Shown: piece after piece, positions 57,701-64,000 of the stretch | Position numbering within the stretch: position 1 is the stretch's first letter | Layout: each line of letters starts with the position of its first letter | Assembly: GCF_932526225.1 (NCBI RefSeq) | Contig: NC_064035.1 | Coordinates: 17,783,969-17,847,968, forward strand | Direction of reading: 5' to 3' | Source of the DNA: Nematostella vectensis | Taxonomy: Eukaryota > Cnidaria > Anthozoa > Actiniaria > Edwardsiidae | DNA length: 64,000 nt | Translations under genes and position numbers: made by a program | The notes under the pieces: model-generated | Databases searched by the model: none | The model's input: the letters and a program-made list of their open reading frames with translations, nothing else | What the model was told of the DNA's origin: nothing

Positions 57701-60700
57701 CCTGTGTTACCCACAACAACTAGTGTACTGACGTCATCTATGGAATCCTCCTCTATGGCAACAACCAGTACAAGTTCGACACCATCATTGGAATCGTCTA
57801 TGACAACAAATAGTACGACTTCGACACTTGCTGAAGCAGTCGCTATATCGTCTCCTGTGTTACCCACAACAACTAGTGTACTGACGTCATCTATGGAATT
57901 CTCCTCTATGGCAGCAACCAGTACAACTTCGACACCATCATTGGAATCGTCTATGACAACAAATAGTACGACTTCGACACTTGCTGAAGCAGTCGCTATA
58001 TCGTCTCTTGTGTTACCCACAACAACTAGTGTACTGACGTCATCTATGGAATCCTCCTCTATGGCAACAACCAGTACAAGTTCGACACCATCATTGGAAT
58101 CGTCTATGACAACAAATAGTACTACTTCGACACCCGCTGAAGCAGTCCCTATATCATCTTCTGTGTCATCCACAACAACAAGTGTTCTGACGTCATCTAT
58201 GGAATCCTTCTCTATGGCAACAACCAGTACAACTACGACACCATTATTTAAATCGTCTATGACAACAAATAGTACGACTTCGACACTTGCTGAAGTAGTC
58301 GCTATATCGTCTCCTGTGTTACCCGCAACAACTAGTGTACTGACGTCATCTAAGGAACCCTTCTCTATGAAAACAACCAGTACAACTTCGAAACCATCAT
58401 TGGAATCGTCTATGACAACAAATAAAACGACTTCGACACTCGCTGAAGCAGTCATTATATCGTCTCCTGTGTTACCCACAACAACTAGTGTACTGACGTC
58501 ATCTATGGAATCCTCTATAGCAACAACCAGTACAAGTTCGACACCATCATTGGAATCGTCTATGACAACAAATAGTACGACTTCGACCCTCGCTGAAGCA
58601 GTCGCTATATCGTCTTCTGTGTTACCCACAACAACTAGTGTACTGACGTCCTCTATGGAATCCTCCTCTATGGCAACAACCAGTACAACTACGACACCAT
58701 CATTGAAATCTTCTATGACAACAAATAGTACAACTTCGAGACTCGCTGAAGCAGTCGCTATATCGTCTCTTGTGTTACCCACAACAACTAGTGTACTGAC
58801 GTCGTCTATGGAATCCTCCTCTATGGCAACAACCAGTACAACTTCGGCACCATCATTAGAATCGTCTATGACAACAAATAGTACTACTTCGACACTCGCT
58901 AAAGCAGTCGCTATATCGTCTTCTGTGTCACCCACAACAACTAGTGTCCTGACGTCAACAATGAACTTCTCCAAGGCAACAAACAGGTCAACATCGACTT
59001 CTTTTGATGCAGTGGCTGTGACGTCTTCTGTGTCACCCACAGCAATAAGTGTCCTGACATCAACAATGAACTCCTCCATCGCAACAAACAGGTCAACATC
59101 GACATCCATTGATGCAGTGGCTGTGACGTCTTCTGTGTCACCCACAGCAACAAGTGTCCTGACGTCATCAATGAACTCCTCCATAGCAACAAACAGGTCA
59201 ACATCGACTTCCATTGATGCAGTGGCTGTGACGTCTTCTGTGTCACCCACCCCAACAAGTGTCCTGACGTCATCAATGAACTCCTCCATAGCAACAAACA
59301 GGTCAACATCGACTTCCATTGATGCAGTGGCTGTGACGTCTTTTGTGTCACCCACAAGAACAAGTGTCCTGACGTCAACAATGAACTCCTCCATTGCAAC
59401 AAACGGGTCAACAACAACATCCATTGATGCAGTGGCTGTGACGTCTTCAGTGTCACCCACCCCAACAAGTGTCCTGACGTCATCAGTGAACTTCTCCATA
59501 GCAACAAACAGGTCAGCATCGACATCCATTGATGCCATGGCTGTGACGTCTTCTGTGTCACCAACCCCAACAAGTGTCCTGACGTCATCAGTGAACTCCT
59601 CCATAGCAACAAACAGGTCAACAACAACATCCATTGATGCAGTGGCTGTGAGGTCTTCAGTGTCACCCACCCCAACAAGTGTCCTGACGTCATCAGTGAA
59701 CTTCTCCATAGCAACAAACAGGTCAGCATCGACATCCATTGATGCCATGGCTCTGACGTCTTCAGTGTCACCCACCCCAACAAGTGTCCTGACGTCATCA
59801 GTGAACTTTTCCATAGCAACAAACAGGTCAGCATCGACATCCATTGATGCCATGGCTGTGACGTCTTCAGTGTCACCCACAGCAACAAGTGTCCTGACGT
59901 CAACAATGAACTTCTCCATAGCAACAAACAGGTCAATATCGACATCCATTGATGCAGTGGCTGTGACGTCTTCTGTGTCACCCACAGCAACAAGTGTCCT
60001 GACGTCATCAATGAACTCCTCCATAGCAACAAACAGGTCAACATCGACTTCCATTGATGCAGTGGCTGTGACGTCTTTTGTGTCACCCACAAGAACAAGT
60101 GTCCTGACGTCAACAATGAACTCCTCCATTGCAACAAACGGGTCAACATCGACATACATTGATGCAGTGGCTGTGACGTCTTCTGTGTCACCCACAAGAA
60201 CAAGTGTCCTGACGTCAACAATGGACTCCTCCATTGCAACAAACGGGTCAACAACAACATCCATTGATGCAGTGGCTGTGACGTCTTCTGTGTCACCCAC
60301 CCCAACAAGTGTCCTGACGTCATCAGTGAACTCCTCCATAGCAACAAACAGGTCAGCATCGACATCCATTGATGCAGTGGCTGTGACGTCTTCTGTGTCA
60401 CCCACAAGAACAAGTGTCCTGACGTCAACAATGGACTCCTCCATTGAAACAAACAGGTCAACAACAACATCCATTGATGCAGTGGCTGTGACGTCTTCTG
60501 TGTCACCCACCCCAACAAGTGTCCTGACGTCATCAGTGAACTCCTCCATAGCAACAAACAGGTCAGCATCGACATCCATTGATGCAGTGGCTGTGACGTC
60601 TTCTGTGTCACCCACAGCAATAAGTGTTCTGACATCAACAATGAACTCCTCCATAGCAACAAACAGGTCAACATCGACATCCATTGATGCAGTGGCTGTG

Positions 60701-63700
60701 ACGTCTTCAGTTTCACTCACAGTAACAAGTGTCGTGATGTCATCAATGAACTCCTCCATAGCAACAAACAGGTCAACATCGACATACATTGATGCAGTGG
60801 CTGTTACGTCTTCAGTTTCACTCACAGTAACAAGTGTCCTGATGTCATCAATGAACTCCTCCATAGCAACAAACAGGTCAGCATCGACATCCATTGAAGC
60901 AGTGGCTGTGACGTCTTCTGTGTCACCCACCCCAACAAGTGTCCTGACGTCATCAATAAACTCCTCCATAGCAACAAACAGGTCAACATCAACATCCATT
61001 GATGCAGTGGCTGTGACGTCTTCTGTGTCACCCACCCCAACAAGTGTCCTGACGTCATCAGTGAACTCCTCCATCGCAACAAACAGGTCAACATCGGCAT
61101 CCATTGATGCAGTGGCTGTGACGTCTTCTGTGTCACCCACAGCAATAAGTGTTCTGACATCAACAATGAACTCCTCCATAGCAACAAACAGGTCAACATC
61201 GACATCCATTGATGCAGTGGCTGTGACGTCTTCTGTGTCACCCTCAACAACAAGTTTCCAGACGTCATCAATGAACTCCTCCATAGCAACAAACAGGTCA
61301 ACAACAACATCTATTGGTGCAGTGGCTGTGACGTCTTCAGTTTCACCCACAGCAACAAGTGTCCAGACGTCATCAAGGAACGTCTCCATGGCAACAAACA
61401 GGTCAACATCGACATACATTGATGCAGTGGCTGTTACGTCTTCAGTTTCACTCACAGTAACAAGTGTCCTGATGTCATCAATGAACTCCTCCATAGCAAC
61501 AAACAGGTCAACATCGACATCCATTGAAGCAGTGGCTGTGACGTCTTCTGTGTCACCCACAAGAACAAGTGTCCTGATGTCATCAATGAACTCCTCCATA
61601 GCAACAAACAGGTCAACATCGACATCCATTGAAGCAGTGGCTGTGACGTCTTCTGTGTCACCCTCAACAACAAGTGTCCTGACGTCATCAATAAACTCCT
61701 CCATAGCAACAAACAGGTCAACACCAACATCCATTGATGCAGTGGCTGTGACACCTTATGTGTCAACAACTTTATCTGTCAAGGCAGTCACTGTGACGTC
61801 TTCGCTGTCACTCACAGCAACTGGTGCCCAAACGTCTTTATTGCATTCCTCCACGGCAACTCCCAGAACAACTTCAACATCCATTGATAAATTCGCTTCT
61901 GTTCCATTAACATCAACCATGTCAACCACTCAAGTGTATTTGATTGACACCAGTGAATTATCGTCGCTAGGGCTGGCTGTTGTGTCTTCCTCAATCGCTT
62001 CTTACAGTAAGTGCTCTTTTTATACATGTAACCGTAAGCTGTCCTTTAGTGTGGATAAGGTTTTCGTCTGTTGTTTTGTTTGTAGCTATTGTAATCGAGT
62101 TCCTCTCGACTTGTTACATGCTACTGCGAGTTAAGTGGATGTGACTTGCTTTGGTTCTTGGTTTGTGTTGTAGGAAATGATTGCCTCGCAGTGAACAATT
62201 GCAGTACTCATGCGTCGTGTACAGATCTCCCTGTTGGATACCGCTGCTCGTGTTATCGAGGATTCACCGGCGATGGCGTCAATTGCACGGGTGAGGCGTC
62301 ACTTTTATGGCGCCAACCATAGATACACGCAGAACCAACAAAGTGCCTCTAAATCTAAAGCTCCAGATATGTTCCAGAGAACTCGTTCCATTCACATCTA
62401 TTTGTAATTTATACTACTTTTACTAAGATAAAACCAACTTGTTACCCCGATGGCATTACTTCTGATCTCTGTAAAGAAGCAAAAAGTAGCAACTTTATTT
62501 TGTTTTCCAAATCACTATGGGGTCATTCTGTTCGAATCTTTGATACTAAAACAAGACTGTACTGCAGATATCGACGAGTGTTTAAGCCCCAGTCCATGTC
62601 ACGTTCATGCCACGTGCAACAACACACAGGGATCCTATAACTGCCACTGCTCTTCCGGTTTCACCGGAAACGGTCACGAGTGCCAAGGTACGTAGTTAAT
62701 TTACAAGTCGCTGCCTAAAAAAGCTTGCGAGGGAGGCTAGCATTGGTATAAACGAATGAGGTAATTTGACGATTCTCCCAAGGAGGAGAAGGGAGAAAGC
62801 TAGAATTCTGAAGCTTACTTTCACATTAAATATTTCTCTAGTCAATTTTTAGCGTAATGTATACCCCCGGGGGGGGGGAGGGGCGTTTTTTCCCATGTCG
62901 AGATACTCGTCCTATTTTTTAGGGGTCAAAATTGGGCCTTAGGTAATATTTAGGGGGTATCCGAGAAATTGAAATAGGCTTTTCTCTTAGAAATGGTATT
63001 TTTTAATGGGGTAGCAATTTTTGGTGTGCAGGTTTTTTAGGGGTATTTTTCAAATTTCCCGACGAGCATTCCTATCACTTTTACACGGAAGAACCCCCCC
63101 CCCCTTCTCCCGGGTAATTTACCACGTGTCATGTATGTAACATATTCTCTTTTATGTGTTTTTCTTATGTTTTGTTGTAACTATTCAGATATAGACGAGT
63201 GTTCAGGAAGCGTGTGCCTGGCTGATCAAGTGTGTAATAACATCATTGGCTCCTACACGTGCGCGTGCCCTGCTGGTTTTTTCGAGAATAATGGCACTTG
63301 TACAGGTACGGAAGTAGTCCGGGTCACTCAGTTGGCGGGCGAGGCTTAATCTGAAGAAAGGGTTTCAATGATTTCAATAATTCACAACCAGCACATTTTA
63401 ATGGTATAGCTAATAACATTGACAATGCATGTCTTCCGTCTTTTCATTTCTCTGCTCTATTTGTGGCAAACTTGAGGCCAAAGGGCCCCCTCCCCCCCCC
63501 CCCCCCCCCTTATGGTCGGAGAATCTTGTGGTAGGGCATATTTGTTCTTGCTGAACGGGAATTACTCATTAGCTCACCTTTAAAAATGGTTGTAATAGCC
63601 GTAAATCATGGTCATTTGTTAGTTGTTTCTTTTTTTATTAGAAATTGTTGCGTTTACGGCGTCGTTCAAGATTAAAGCTGGAAATGAATCTGTGTTTACC

Positions 63701-63763
63701 GATGATCTAAAGGACCCGAAGTCTCAAACCTACAAGACGCTAGAGGCTAAAGTCGTCTCTACG
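54701..63763 (+). CDS. Mucin-like protein: Ser/Thr repeat exon, three EGF modules, SEA domain (partial)
   Basis: Exons: 54701(or ATG 54725)-62006, 62174-62290, 62568-62687, 63189-63305, 63642-63763, continuing past the window. The frame starts [13 protein letters not shown], a possible signal peptide; an in-frame stop at 54674 and an acceptor-like CTCTACAG at 54700 leave open whether an upstream exon exists. The first exon holds ~2,400 residues of Ser/Thr/Ala-rich repeats with NST, NRS and NSS sequons, so heavy O- and N-glycosylation is expected. The next exons are single EGF modules, each with six Cys; the second and third start DIDEC, the calcium-binding type. The last visible exon ([20 protein letters not shown]) looks like the start of a SEA domain. 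The order repeat-EGF-SEA suggests a membrane mucin; the transmembrane part would lie beyond the window. Confidence 0.87.
54771..58950 (+). repeat. 153-bp coding repeat (51 aa), ~27 copies
   Basis: The unit starts at [20 protein letters not shown] and runs through [20 protein letters not shown] to [10 protein letters not shown]. Most copies are 153 bp; two known copies lack one Ser codon (150 bp). Within the unit, [16 protein letters not shown] and [14 protein letters not shown] look like an internal duplication. Confidence 0.95.
58951..61745 (+). repeat. 105-bp coding repeat (35 aa), ~26 copies
   Basis: The unit reads [20 protein letters not shown] then [15 protein letters not shown]. It aligns with the 51-aa unit ([20 protein letters not shown]) minus one 16-residue block. 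The changeover between families is sharp, near 58950. Confidence 0.95.
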
Positions 63764-64000
63764 GTAAGGCGCAGATATCCTCTAAACCTTATTTTACGTT
63801 TGTTTTCGATCAAACCACGAACAGTCTGGCACTTCAATATTTCAATCATTATCGCTAAACTCACTTTCCATGAGGGAACTGGCTAGCATTGTTTTCATTG
63901 GACTTAATTCTCGCATTTAAAAATTGCGTAGTCTGTAGACATACAGACATAAATGTGTGCTAAGCAAAGAAATATTTCATATTTCTTAGCTGTATCGACG

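Noticed and set aside
54721..61734. 2,337-aa minus-strand open frame as a gene
   Set aside because: It mirrors the plus-strand Ser/Thr mucin repeat; the plus strand has a signal-like start, sequons and correct splicing to EGF exons, while the minus frame has no such context.

Overview
The window is animal nuclear DNA, most likely from an anthozoan cnidarian of the Nematostella type. This is inferred from intron-rich genes with recognisable animal orthologues, short AT-rich introns, abundant CR1/L2-like LINEs with (TCTA)n tails, and many small inverted-repeat elements. I could not run a search, so the species is a guess. All exon structures were assembled by hand from GT-AG (and two GC-AG) boundaries with consistent reading phase.

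Layout. 1-6645: two degenerate LINEs, with an inverted-repeat segment between them. 6859-12824: a nine-exon gene of unknown family carrying a RING-like finger, followed by the remains of a papain-like cysteine-protease domain. The whole lies between imperfect ~30-bp inverted repeats, so it may be a large undescribed DNA transposon. 13414-16390: a LINE broken into two opposed pieces (3' end on minus, 5' half on plus), as expected from twin priming. 17454-27891 (+): a 14-exon gamma-butyrobetaine/trimethyllysine dioxygenase-like gene (431 aa). 28508-34724 (-): a 9-exon polypeptide GalNAc-transferase (614 aa). 36578-43566 (-): CIR1, a 10-exon corepressor/spliceosome-linked factor (382 aa). 43795-51888 (+): OXSM, the mitochondrial 3-oxoacyl-ACP synthase (14 exons, 463 aa). 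CIR1 and OXSM are head to head, with 228 bp between their start codons. 54701-64000 (+): a mucin-like gene with a ~7.3-kb Ser/Thr repeat exon, three EGF modules and the start of a SEA domain, cut by the window end.

The most striking pattern is that seven of about 43 introns in the four conventional genes carry a tandem repeat array that starts exactly at a splice site and copies it. Cases: dioxygenase intron 12 (24-bp unit, ~22 copies), GALNT introns 1 (acceptor), 6, 7 and 8, CIR1 intron 6 (37-bp unit, ~54 copies) and OXSM intron 11 (five donors in ~110 bp). Each array multiplies an AG|GT-containing segment, giving many potential splice sites next to the real one. In the dioxygenase the first few copies stay in frame with the exon. 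This fits the tandem-duplication idea of intron change, but here it repeats across unrelated neighbouring genes. It is the best candidate in the window for something undescribed; the transposon-like nine-exon gene is the second.

The genes are ordinary housekeeping or surface-protein genes with no common pathway; the shared theme is how their introns and repeats have grown.
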